A stretch of DNA of 38,981 nucleotides from Spirochaetia bacterium UBA2205 (GTDB taxonomy: Bacteria > Spirochaetota > UBA4802 > UB4802). This document shows positions 24,586 to 32,902 of this stretch, piece after piece; the first letter of the stretch is position 1; every line of letters starts with the position of its first letter. The position numbers and the translations under genes were made by a program. The stretch is taken from assembly GCA_002328585.1 (NCBI GenBank), contig DCUV01000052.1:7886-46866 (forward strand), written 5' to 3'. Below the pieces are notes generated by a model, which saw nothing but the letters and a program-made list of their open reading frames with translations, searched no databases and was not told the DNA's origin.

Positions 24586-26154
24586 TTATGATTGTATCAT
24601 TGCTTGTGTTAATGTATTAAGGCTTCCTGCAATATCCTCTATTGATCTGGATATCTGTGACAGGGTAGTAATGATATCGGTGAGGTTTTGTGCTGCATCA
24701 GAAATATACACAATTGTTTTTGATGCTTCTTCGTTGGCAACCCGTTGTTCATTTGTTGATGTTTCAATTTTTTCAATTGCGTTATATATTTGATTATTAA
24801 GGTTTGCGATAGTTTTTATTGAAACATTCACATCCTGAATAAGAGTATTGGTATGTGCTATTTCGTGTGTTATAGTACGTATTTCTCCGTTTAGTTTTGA
24901 TAAAAATTGTGATGTATCGGTAATACTGTTATTACTTGAACCTATTAAGTTCTGAGTCTGTGAGATAATTTTTTCTATCTGCGAAGCATTCTGTGCTGTT
25001 GCATCAGCTAATTTGGATATTTCATCTGCTACCACTGCAAATCCCCTCCCAGCCTCACCTGCACGCGCAGCTTCAATGGATGCATTGAGCGACAAAAGAT
25101 TAACCTGCTCCGCTATCCGGTTGATTACTTCTACAAATGATGACATGGTATTGCTAAACGTAATGAGATCATGAAACTGATTCAGTGTTAAATCCATTTT
25201 TTGGATTGAATCGCTTGATAATACAGTAATAGTTTCAATAGCATGAGCCACTGTAGCCCCGCTTTTCGTTATTTCTTCAAATACCTTTTTTACATCGTTT
25301 ACTGATTCATTTGCAATTTGCATCTCCTGATATAATGTGCGAGCAGTACCACTGATATTTTCTGCATTACTGGTAAGCTCCTCAACCGACGCAGATATCT
25401 CTTCAAGGGATGCAGCCTGTTTGTTGGCTAAATCATTGATGGTATCAACAACATTTGTTTGTTCAAGGGATTTTTCATTAAGTACCTTTACCGAATATTC
25501 AACATTTTGGGCAACGACTACAAGCCTTTCTTGTTTGTTTTGAGCTTCATCAGCTTTATCAAGGGCTAAATCAAGAAGAGCTCGTGTAGCTTTTGTTCCA
25601 AATACAGCCGATATACCCACCCATATGTAGATCAAAAACCGTACACCGATAATACTGCCTATAGGTCCTTCCGGTATTAGTTGAGGCCGGCAAACAAAAA
25701 GTACAATCTGAGATAACACTACCGATACAAAAGCAAAACCAGCTACTTTTGTATCAAAGTAAAATACAGACAATGCCAATATGATGTAATGAGCTGCAAA
25801 AAGCTCTCGTGAACCATAGATAATATACTGAAAAATAAATAATGTAACCATTACAATAAAAATTGCAAGATATGGAGAGAACCATTCATTACGGTATTTT
25901 GTAAGTAATACAAATCCTGATAGTAAAATAAAACCTATAATGATTCCGGTAATAATAATATCAAACAAGGTTAAATAATGTGAACCCGAACCGGTTAAAA
26001 AAATAATTAACGTGGCTAATAATGCCAATACTGCAATACTGGTAAAAGCTTTAAAAAGGCGTTTATGATTATTAAAAATTATTTCATGAAATAGCTCTTC
26101 TCTGGTTTTATTATTTGTACCATTATTTGTAGCATGAGTAATTATGTTCATCAT
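24586..26154 (-). CDS. Methyl-accepting chemotaxis protein (6-TM N-terminus, no clear HAMP)
   Basis: 522-aa chemoreceptor. About six membrane helices occupy the first ~190 residues, with short loops and no periplasmic ligand domain. They are followed directly by the signalling coiled coil; a HAMP domain is not evident. The hairpin tip includes EQVNLLSLNASIEAARAGEA, GRGFAVVADEISKLADATAQ. Two adjacent ATGs (26154 and 26151) follow AAAGAGGA, and a third in-frame ATG at 26172 lacks a good ribosome-binding site. Sensing in or through the membrane is inferred from the architecture. A strong sigma-70-like promoter lies at 26195-26222. Confidence 0.92.
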   Translation of the reverse strand: MMNIITHATNNGTNNKTREELFHEIIFNNHKRLFKAFTSIAVLALLATLIIFLTGSGSHYLTLFDIIITGIIIGFILLSGFVLLTKYRNEWFSPYLAIFIVMVTLFIFQYIIYGSRELFAAHYIILALSVFYFDTKVAGFAFVSVVLSQIVLFVCRPQLIPEGPIGSIIGVRFLIYIWVGISAVFGTKATRALLDLALDKADEAQNKQERLVVVAQNVEYSVKVLNEKSLEQTNVVDTINDLANKQAASLEEISASVEELTSNAENISGTARTLYQEMQIANESVNDVKKVFEEITKSGATVAHAIETITVLSSDSIQKMDLTLNQFHDLITFSNTMSSFVEVINRIAEQVNLLSLNASIEAARAGEAGRGFAVVADEISKLADATAQNASQIEKIISQTQNLIGSSNNSITDTSQFLSKLNGEIRTITHEIAHTNTLIQDVNVSIKTIANLNNQIYNAIEKIETSTNEQRVANEEASKTIVYISDAAQNLTDIITTLSQISRSIEDIAGSLNTLTQAMIQS

Positions 26155-26194
26155 ATAGTCCTCTTTGTTCATAAAGAGTTAATCCCTTAATCAT

Positions 26195-26222
26195 ATTATA
26201 GTATAATAAGTAAAACTGTCAA
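26195..26222 (-). promoter_or_regulatory. Sigma-70-type promoter for third chemoreceptor
   Basis: On the minus strand, TTGACA (26222-26217) and TATAAT (26200-26195) are both perfect matches to consensus, 16 bases apart. The chemoreceptor start is about 40 bases downstream. Confidence 0.7.
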
Positions 26223-26521
26223 ATAATAAATGACTTTTCAGAATTATATGTCATGAAAAATATACTATACAATTTATAAGTTTATAGGTTTATTTGATTG
26301 TGCCAGGAGTTTAGCATAGTGTAATTAATGTTGCATGGGCATGGCTTTCTGTTAAAATATGAAAGGGTATAGAACCGTGGTACTATTACGGTACATAAAG
26401 AAAGCATCGTGAGTAAATAACAATACAGGTATTCGTTTATGGAGATATCGACATAGAGATTGAGGCACTATTTCCCCGTGTTTATGACGATCTAAATGTT
26501 CAATAATGCTATATCAATGCT
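26223..26521. other. Non-coding spacer with possible gene remnant
   Basis: Between the chemoreceptor promoter and the TetR stop there is no supportable complete gene. An open run of 29 codons without a start (26417-26506, plus strand) reads VYGDIDIEIEALFPRVYDDL within it and looks protein-like, possibly a decayed gene end. ACCGT/ACGGT arms near 26374-26392 make a small hairpin. Confidence 0.35.
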
Positions 26522-27112
26522 CTATCCTCTGAAAAGAGAGATAATGTAACGCATAAAGTTTAAGTTATCAATGGGGAGCGGGTCAATAGATTCAAAAAGC
26601 CCTGCGCACATAACGATGATCTGTGCAATACGAGCATGAAATTCAGCATCAAAGTCAGTTTTTCTGCGTTGTGGCTGATCTTCGCGTGCTTCATTTATAA
26701 TGGTTTTATATAATTCCAGGTGACGACGTATAAATTCTTTAAGACGTATCATTATTTTTTCATCTTCATAAGCATATAACATCAGGTTGATTAATATCTT
26801 TGCGGTAGCCGGATCAAGAAAAAAACGTTCGACACCATACATGGCGGAAATACTTGCTTTAGCTTTTGAATGCAGATTACCTTTCAGCACATTCTTATGG
26901 TCGTTATTAATTTCATTAAAAAGGTATTCCATAAATTCAATATACATTTCTTCTTTAGTAGGAAAGTAATGTAACAATCCCCCCTTTGAAAAACCTGCTT
27001 CATCAGCAACAGCCTGCACCGTGATACGCGAATAAACATCATTTTGCAACAAACGTTTAAGAGCTTCCAGAATAATAATTTTCTTTTTGTGTATTTTTTC
27101 TTGTTTATCCAT
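26522..27112 (-). CDS. TetR/AcrR-family transcriptional regulator
   Basis: 196-aa dimeric repressor. The N-terminal HTH is at residues ~29-60: ITVQAVADEAGFSKGGLLHY followed by FPTKEEMY, the classic TetR recognition helix. The C-terminal ligand domain (about 70-196) is divergent, as usual, so the inducer is unknown. It is divergent from the FN3-repeat protein gene across a 380-base spacer and may control it or itself. The spacer holds TTGTTAACA and TTAACAGG near 27281-27308, possible half-sites, but this is weak. Confidence 0.9.
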   Translation of the reverse strand: MDKQEKIHKKKIIILEALKRLLQNDVYSRITVQAVADEAGFSKGGLLHYFPTKEEMYIEFMEYLFNEINNDHKNVLKGNLHSKAKASISAMYGVERFFLDPATAKILINLMLYAYEDEKIMIRLKEFIRRHLELYKTIINEAREDQPQRRKTDFDAEFHARIAQIIVMCAGLFESIDPLPIDNLNFMRYIISLFRG

Positions 27113-27492
27113 AGCTATTATTTTACAATAAAATTTATAAAAAAATAGTAAATATTTTCAGTAGTGAAATATAGAAGAACACATACATGATTAATTTTAT
27201 TATCGTGTTACAAAATGGCACCAGTTATATAAAATATTTTTGCCATTACTGCATAACCAATAGTACTTTCAAATGGCTATTATTGTTAACAGATATAGCT
27301 TAACAGGTCAAGTATTTTTCTTAGTAGCACTAATTTTTTTATGTAGCATTTTTAATTTTTTAATAATACTTCAAGTGTTGTATAAATATTTCCGAAATAG
27401 TGTAATAAGATAGTTTTTTATAGGGCTATTGCTCTGCGATAGTTACTGTAAATTAAAATTATTTTAGCAAGAAGATAAGGAAAATTGCCTTC
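27113..27492. other. AT-rich divergent spacer between TetR and FN3-repeat gene
   Basis: No ORF is supportable. It must contain promoters for both divergent genes, but no convincing -35/-10 pair stands out. A GCGATAGTTA word is at 27436-27445, about 50 bases before the FN3 gene. AAGGA at 27477-27481 is the likely ribosome-binding site. Confidence 0.5.
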
Positions 27493-29292
27493 ATGATGAG
27501 AAATAAGCTATTTATTCTCTGTGTTGTAGGGTTTATTCTGTTATCCGGAGGTTTTATTGTTTATGCACAATTTTTTATTGATGATAATAATACCAACATA
27601 AAAACCTCACCAGGATTACCAGCTTATGTAGCGCGTAGTATTAAAGCAGAATTAATAGATGGTGTTGAAGGTGCGGTACGAATAGTATTTTCTGTTGATC
27701 CCCATTCAAAATGTGACTTTTTGCTTGGGAGGACAACCCGAATTCCTTCATCTCCGGAGGTGGCATTACAGGCTACAACAATAAAAGTTGTTTTAGCAGG
27801 AGCAGAACCCGTTGCTATCGATTCAAATCTACCGCCAGGTCAATATTATTATGTTGTTTTAGCAAGGGATAAGATTGTTGAAAAAGATATTGAACTATAC
27901 CCTGATGTAAATTACACCAGTGCACCAATAGTAATTAAAAAGAAGATTCCTGAATTACCAGCAAAGCGTTTGTATGATCATGTTACCTTGCTCTATGCAC
28001 GTGTTGTTAATAAAACTCAGGTGTTGTTAACATGGAAAGGTATTCAACAAGCAAATATTGTCTATAATGTTTATAGGGCAACTGAACCTTTAAATAGCCC
28101 GGAAAAAATAAAAAATGCACGATTGGTAGGAGAGATTCAATCTGATGTAGAAAGCTATATAGACAGAACTATCTCACAAACCGGGAAATACTATTATGCA
28201 GTTACAGTTAAAGATATGGAAGGCAATGAAGATATTCAACTAATACCTGATCAGAGCTATACTTCTGCACCTGTTTCTGTTATTTTACGGCGTGATGTAT
28301 TTGTGACGGGTATCAAGGCTACACTTGATAATGACTATCTTAAGGTGAGCTGGAATAAACCAGATATTGATGTTAAAAATTTTGTTATATATAGGCATAC
28401 CGAGCCTATCACTGATGCTCAGGATTTGGCGTTAGCAACAAAGGTTGCAACTGTTGATGCAAAACGATCTCACTATATAGATACTAATCCAATTTCGGGT
28501 ACTTACTTTTTTGCAGTATTAGCAATACTTGAAGATGGTTCTATTGATACTACCTTAAAACCTGATATGAATTATACTACTGTTCCTATTACGATTGGTC
28601 ATCCTATTAGCCTAAAACTATTAGAAGCTATTGAACAAAATGGATTGGTAAAAATATCATGGGCTTATACAGGTTCATCAGGGAACAGGTATTTTAAACT
28701 TTTCAGATTGCGTAATGCTCCCTTCTCAGTACAGGATTTAAACAATGCGTATCTTGTTGATGTTATTAATATTACAAATAATGAGTATATTGATAGCAAC
28801 ATTCCCGCTGGTTCATATTATTATACTCTGGTTCCGGAAACATATGATGATGAATTGAAAATTATAAAAGGTGTTAATTGCACTGCTGAACCAGTAAAGG
28901 TTACAAAAATGGCGAAAGCACCACTAAAACTACAAGTTCCTGAAAAAGAAAAGACTGGCAAACCGGAATTGCCAAAATCTCAAAAGGAAGAAGCCAAACC
29001 CTATCAACTGGAAAAGCAAAAGTTATCAGCTACCGCAGATATTAACAAAATAATTGCGATAACCTTTTATAAAGGAAAATATGAAACCTGTATTGATACG
29101 TTAAGCAAATACAGTGAACAATCCAATAATAGTATTGAGATTGCAAAAGCCAATCTCTATATTGGCAGAAGTTACATTGAATTAAAGCAGTATAAAAAAG
29201 CGTTACATTATTTGATGAAAAAAGATGTAGCAACATATTTTCCTGAAGATGCAAAGTTCTGGCGAGATTTTGCAATAGCACGATCGCAGTAA
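27493..29292 (+). CDS. Secreted protein with four fibronectin-III-like repeats and C-terminal TPR-like region
   Basis: 599-aa exported protein. The signal peptide is at 1-26 (hydrophobic LFILCVVGFILLSGGFIVYA). Four ~105-residue beta-rich repeats follow, at about 42-150, 158-265, 272-372 and 376-475. Each starts with a turn such as VRIVFS, VLLTWKG, LKVSWNK or VKISWAY, and ends in a shared motif (LYPDVNYTSAP, LIPDQSYTSAP, LKPDMNYTTVP, KGVNCTAEP). A Lys/Pro/Glu-rich linker leads to a helical TPR-like end (about 510-595). The fold resembles FN3. It probably acts in the periplasm or at the outer membrane. The next gene, a membrane-anchored TPR protein, follows after 28 bases. Confidence 0.78.
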   Translation: MMRNKLFILCVVGFILLSGGFIVYAQFFIDDNNTNIKTSPGLPAYVARSIKAELIDGVEGAVRIVFSVDPHSKCDFLLGRTTRIPSSPEVALQATTIKVVLAGAEPVAIDSNLPPGQYYYVVLARDKIVEKDIELYPDVNYTSAPIVIKKKIPELPAKRLYDHVTLLYARVVNKTQVLLTWKGIQQANIVYNVYRATEPLNSPEKIKNARLVGEIQSDVESYIDRTISQTGKYYYAVTVKDMEGNEDIQLIPDQSYTSAPVSVILRRDVFVTGIKATLDNDYLKVSWNKPDIDVKNFVIYRHTEPITDAQDLALATKVATVDAKRSHYIDTNPISGTYFFAVLAILEDGSIDTTLKPDMNYTTVPITIGHPISLKLLEAIEQNGLVKISWAYTGSSGNRYFKLFRLRNAPFSVQDLNNAYLVDVINITNNEYIDSNIPAGSYYYTLVPETYDDELKIIKGVNCTAEPVKVTKMAKAPLKLQVPEKEKTGKPELPKSQKEEAKPYQLEKQKLSATADINKIIAITFYKGKYETCIDTLSKYSEQSNNSIEIAKANLYIGRSYIELKQYKKALHYLMKKDVATYFPEDAKFWRDFAIARSQ

Positions 29293-29320
29293 ATTTATGA
29301 TATGGAGTAACGAGGTAACT

Positions 29321-30553
29321 ATGAAAACAAAGACATTAGCAGGGGCATTATTGATCGTTATCGGGATATTGTTAATAATATATTATGTTCTGGTAATACA
29401 ACCTCAGAGTGAGGCAAAAAAGTTACTTACCGAAGCAACGCTTATTTATGAGAGAAATGATAAAGAATCAATTAATCAGGCTGTTACCATTTTGACAAAG
29501 ATTATTGCACGGTATCCTGATACTAAAACAGCAATTGAAGCCTATTATTATATAGGGCAATGTTATGAAAAATTAAACCTTAACAGACTTGCCTATCTCA
29601 AGTATGTATATCTGGTGAAAAATAACAGAAAGAATTTATCTGACGATATGTATAAAAACATACTTGCACGTATAGCTCACATCAACTGGTTGCAGAGTTA
29701 TAGTGAAGAAAGCGCTCATCAATTATTAACCCTGCTCAATGCTTCCATGGACAGAAACTATAGAAGTAAGATATATTCAGAATTGGGACATTTGTATCTG
29801 AAAAATGGCGAGATACAAAAAGCAAAACGTATGTTTGATATTGCTATAAATGAGGATAGCACCAATGAAGAAGCTATTTTAGGAAGGGCACGTTCTTTAA
29901 AGCATTTAGGTATGGATGCTGAAGCATATAATCACTATGATTACTTTTTACGGTATTATGGTGCGGTAAGTCAGTATGTCAATGATGTAAAAAATGCATA
30001 CAAGGTACAGGCATATAAAAGTGGTCTTAATGCTTTCAGGAGTGGACATTACAGTGACGCAATAGGATTTTTTAACAGGGTATTGATACATTTTGGTGGC
30101 GATAAATTATCAGAAAATGCATTATACTGGATAGGCGAATCATATTTTGCAATGCGACAGTTTGACAGAGCTATCGCTTATTTTAATAAAGTATTGACAA
30201 ATGAATTTTATCATAAAGATCAGGATGCACAGATTAAAAAAGGGTATGCATATTTTATGCAGAAAAAATTTGATCTGGCTGCGCGTGAATTTCAACGATA
30301 TATTCGCGAATTCCCCAGGGGAAAATATGTTGCTGTTGCAAAAGAGTGGAAAAACATGAGTACTGCTGAATTACAAAATATTATTGAAGGTAAAAAAGCT
30401 GAAAGCGAAGGATACATTGAAGAAGAATTGAAACCAAAACCGCAGCCTCAAAAGAATAACACCAACGAAAATGATTTAGGTCTTGAAGAAGATGAAGAAG
30501 TGTTGGGTACAGTTTCACAGGATTTTAATGATGTTAATGTGGCGGAATTTTAA
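29321..30553 (+). CDS. Membrane-anchored TPR-repeat protein
   Basis: 410-aa protein with one N-terminal membrane helix (about 6-27, LAGALLIVIGILLIIYYVLV) and then tetratricopeptide repeats to about residue 350. Recognisable repeat units include AIEAYYYIGQCYEKLNLNRL, ILGRARSLKHLGMDAEAYNH and LYWIGESYFAMRQFDRAIAY. The C-terminus is acidic and low in complexity. TPRs serve as scaffolds for protein complexes, and the anchor places them outside the cytoplasm. GAGG at 29312-29315 fixes the ATG at 29321, in preference to the ATG at 29297. It likely works with the FN3-repeat protein encoded just upstream, which is inference. Confidence 0.83.
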   Translation: MKTKTLAGALLIVIGILLIIYYVLVIQPQSEAKKLLTEATLIYERNDKESINQAVTILTKIIARYPDTKTAIEAYYYIGQCYEKLNLNRLAYLKYVYLVKNNRKNLSDDMYKNILARIAHINWLQSYSEESAHQLLTLLNASMDRNYRSKIYSELGHLYLKNGEIQKAKRMFDIAINEDSTNEEAILGRARSLKHLGMDAEAYNHYDYFLRYYGAVSQYVNDVKNAYKVQAYKSGLNAFRSGHYSDAIGFFNRVLIHFGGDKLSENALYWIGESYFAMRQFDRAIAYFNKVLTNEFYHKDQDAQIKKGYAYFMQKKFDLAAREFQRYIREFPRGKYVAVAKEWKNMSTAELQNIIEGKKAESEGYIEEELKPKPQPQKNNTNENDLGLEEDEEVLGTVSQDFNDVNVAEF

Positions 30554-30759
30554 CTAAATTGTAATCCGGTCAACAATAGCCAATAATAGCAATTACTATA
30601 AACAATGTGAAATAATATTGATTTTATGTATTGGCAATATTATACTTAATCAATGATGATTCAATTTGAGTAGAATATATGATTGTTGCATATGAGCAGT
30701 GCTACAATGTCCAGTATTAATTATTTTAAGATAAAGTTAATTTCAGATGGAGAATTTAA

Positions 30760-31467
30760 ATGTTAAAAGAGTACTTTGCAAGTATACAGAATACCATATC
30801 AGGATTGCAATCTTCTAAAGATAGTAAAAAGGCATCCAAAAAAAATCAAGTCAGAGAAGAATTTGATGGTAAGAAAATTATGAAACTGTTACAGGATATA
30901 GTTCCCAATGAGTTTATTGTATCTGATAAAAAACCTGTTGATGCTAGCGGATATGTACCTAAAACAGTTGATTATATAGCATATTATAAAAAATGGACTA
31001 TCGTTGAAGAAATGATGAATGGGCATATTCCATCAGAATTAGTGTATGCTACCTTCCATATAACAAAACACATTGATAAACAAAGTGTATCAGAGGTTTT
31101 AAGTAACGTAACCTTAACCAAAAAATTGAATAAATATGCTGAACTTGATCAGGATATTATTATTCCAGCATTTGTTATTGCTCAATCAAGCGATATAGAT
31201 GTGCCACAACTAAAAAATGATGTCCTTGATTATTATGTTGACTATAGTGTTGATAGTACGTTCGAATTTGATATTATGATGATTATTGGGAAAGGTATCA
31301 TTATTAAGGATTGGCGTGAAAAACGAAAATTTGTCGCACTTGAAACCGAGGAAGATACCCTGCTGTGGTTTTTTATCCTGATGAATGAATATCTTGATGT
31401 TGATGTAAAGCGTTCACTGGATTTACGACATTATGTAAAAGAAACACGTCGTTACAGGGAATATTAA
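30760..31467 (+). CDS. Hypothetical cytoplasmic protein
   Basis: 235-aa protein with no recognised family. There is no signal peptide or TM helix. A Lys/Ser-rich N-terminal stretch (about 18-35) precedes an alpha/beta-looking region, with EEFDGKKIMKLLQDIVPNEF, a TVDYIAYYKKWTIVEEMMNG segment, AFVIAQSSDID and FEFDIMMIIGKG. It ends in a charged tail (RHYVKETRRYREY). The pattern faintly recalls nuclease-fold DUFs, but no catalytic residues can be defended. GGAG at 30749-30752 fits the ATG. It stands alone, 206 bases after the TPR gene and 147 before the VWA gene. Confidence 0.6.
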   Translation: MLKEYFASIQNTISGLQSSKDSKKASKKNQVREEFDGKKIMKLLQDIVPNEFIVSDKKPVDASGYVPKTVDYIAYYKKWTIVEEMMNGHIPSELVYATFHITKHIDKQSVSEVLSNVTLTKKLNKYAELDQDIIIPAFVIAQSSDIDVPQLKNDVLDYYVDYSVDSTFEFDIMMIIGKGIIIKDWREKRKFVALETEEDTLLWFFILMNEYLDVDVKRSLDLRHYVKETRRYREY

Positions 31468-31513
31468 TAAATATTCTATAGTTTAAAATATTAAAAAAAT
31501 TTAAATTATTTAC

Positions 31514-31543
31514 TTGACTTAAATATTTTTTGTTATTTATACT
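31514..31543 (+). promoter_or_regulatory. Putative sigma-70-type promoter for VWA gene
   Basis: TTGACT (31514-31519) and TATACT (31538-31543), 18 bases apart, lie about 70 bases before the TTG start of the VWA gene in a very A+T-rich spacer. Confidence 0.5.
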
Positions 31544-31614
31544 AAATCGTTTATTAGAAAGATTTGTTGCTGCCTCTGAATATAAAAAATATACAATAAT
31601 ATAAGGAGTTCGCC

Positions 31615-32721
31615 TTGAAAGTTATGCTTCAATATCTTCGATTGGTTATCGCCATCATACTATCTGCTGGATTTTGTTATGCAGATGGATATGCAAAATC
31701 CAGGGATTTGGTTCTTGTTATTGATACGTCATTATCAATGGCGGGATATGGTGGTAAAAATATTATGCCACTGGTAAAACAAAGTTTACCAAAATTTATT
31801 GAACAGCTTGATGAAAATGATAGCTTTACCTTGATTACATTTAGCACTGATGTAAAATTATATCCCACCGTTTATATAAAACACAAAAGCAATAAAGATA
31901 TTTTGAACAAATATATCTCAATGGTGGAAGCAAGTGGTAAATGGACGTATACCATGGCGATGATAAATGCTGCATTTGATAAGGCAAAACAATTACAGAT
32001 GGAGGATCCTGACAGAGAGCAGGTCATTATTATCATTACTGATGCAATAGATGATCCTCCGCCAGATGCTCGTAAGTATCATTACAATATTAAAAATATA
32101 GCCAGGCAGTATTCAGGTAGTGAGTGGTTTGTTTTCTTTGTTAACCTGGGGCAGATCCAGAAGGATAGTCGTTTGGAAAAAATTCAAAAAGAAGTAAAAG
32201 AAAGCATTTCACCCTATACCAAAGTGATAGATGCTCAGGAGTCAGTGGATAAAATTATTGTTAAGGATCTTAAAAAGGATATTGATACAATGGCAAAGAT
32301 AAAAGAAATACATTCGCGCCCATTGTATGTGCATCCGCTTTTTATTATAATCATGGCGATAGTTCTTTTAATTATTCTGTTCATGGTATTAAGGAGAGCT
32401 GCACAGCTTAAAGTGAAGGGTGCTTTAGAATACTGGAACAATGAATTGCTTGAACCTTCAATAGAGAAAGCAAATCTTACAGCAAAAAATTCCAGAACTA
32501 TTACCATTGGTAGCGATACCCATAATATGATACGAATTCATGATCTTGCTATCAGGGCACCGATAATGCTTAAAGCAGTAAGAAAAGATAAGATTGTGAA
32601 GTGCCAATTGCTGGCGCCTGAAAATGTTGTACAATTTGTTAATAGGGATGCAGGGGATATCCTGAATGATGGTGATATATTTAAAGTTAACAATTACACA
32701 TTTAAGTATTATGAAGGGTAA
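31615..32721 (+). CDS. Von Willebrand A-domain protein with TM helix and FHA-like C-terminus
   Basis: 368-aa exported, membrane-anchored protein. A signal peptide covers 1-23 or so. The VWA domain (about 30-220) has the metal-ion-dependent adhesion site DTSLS (37-41) and IIITDAIDDPP later, where the Asp completes the site. A TM helix near 240-262 leads to a ~100-residue beta-rich C-terminal region (TITIGSDTHNMIRIHD, then LNDGDIFKVNNYTFKYY) that resembles a degenerate FHA domain on the cytoplasmic side. The start codon is TTG, fixed by AAGGAG at 31603-31608. It lies directly upstream of the CfpA-like gene. The arrangement recalls T. pallidum TP0750 and TP0748, from memory. Confidence 0.83.
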   Translation: MKVMLQYLRLVIAIILSAGFCYADGYAKSRDLVLVIDTSLSMAGYGGKNIMPLVKQSLPKFIEQLDENDSFTLITFSTDVKLYPTVYIKHKSNKDILNKYISMVEASGKWTYTMAMINAAFDKAKQLQMEDPDREQVIIIITDAIDDPPPDARKYHYNIKNIARQYSGSEWFVFFVNLGQIQKDSRLEKIQKEVKESISPYTKVIDAQESVDKIIVKDLKKDIDTMAKIKEIHSRPLYVHPLFIIIMAIVLLIILFMVLRRAAQLKVKGALEYWNNELLEPSIEKANLTAKNSRTITIGSDTHNMIRIHDLAIRAPIMLKAVRKDKIVKCQLLAPENVVQFVNRDAGDILNDGDIFKVNNYTFKYYEG

Positions 32722-32769
32722 TGAGGTATTCAGAATTAAAATTTTTTTTTTAAAAAATTAAATAAAACG

Positions 32770-32797
32770 TTGACAATCATAGTGATATTATTATAAA
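32770..32797 (+). promoter_or_regulatory. Sigma-70-type promoter for filament gene
   Basis: TTGACA (32770-32775) and TATAAA (32792-32797) with a 16-base spacer, about 105 bases before the filament protein start. Together with the strong ribosome-binding site it suggests high expression. Confidence 0.65.
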
Positions 32798-32902
32798 TAT
32801 TACTTTCAAGTGTTTTGGATTAAAACTACTATGTAAACAATAGTAGAAAATTATATACAATGCATTATTGAAAAAAATGTATTCAATCAAGGAGGTCAAT
32901 AC

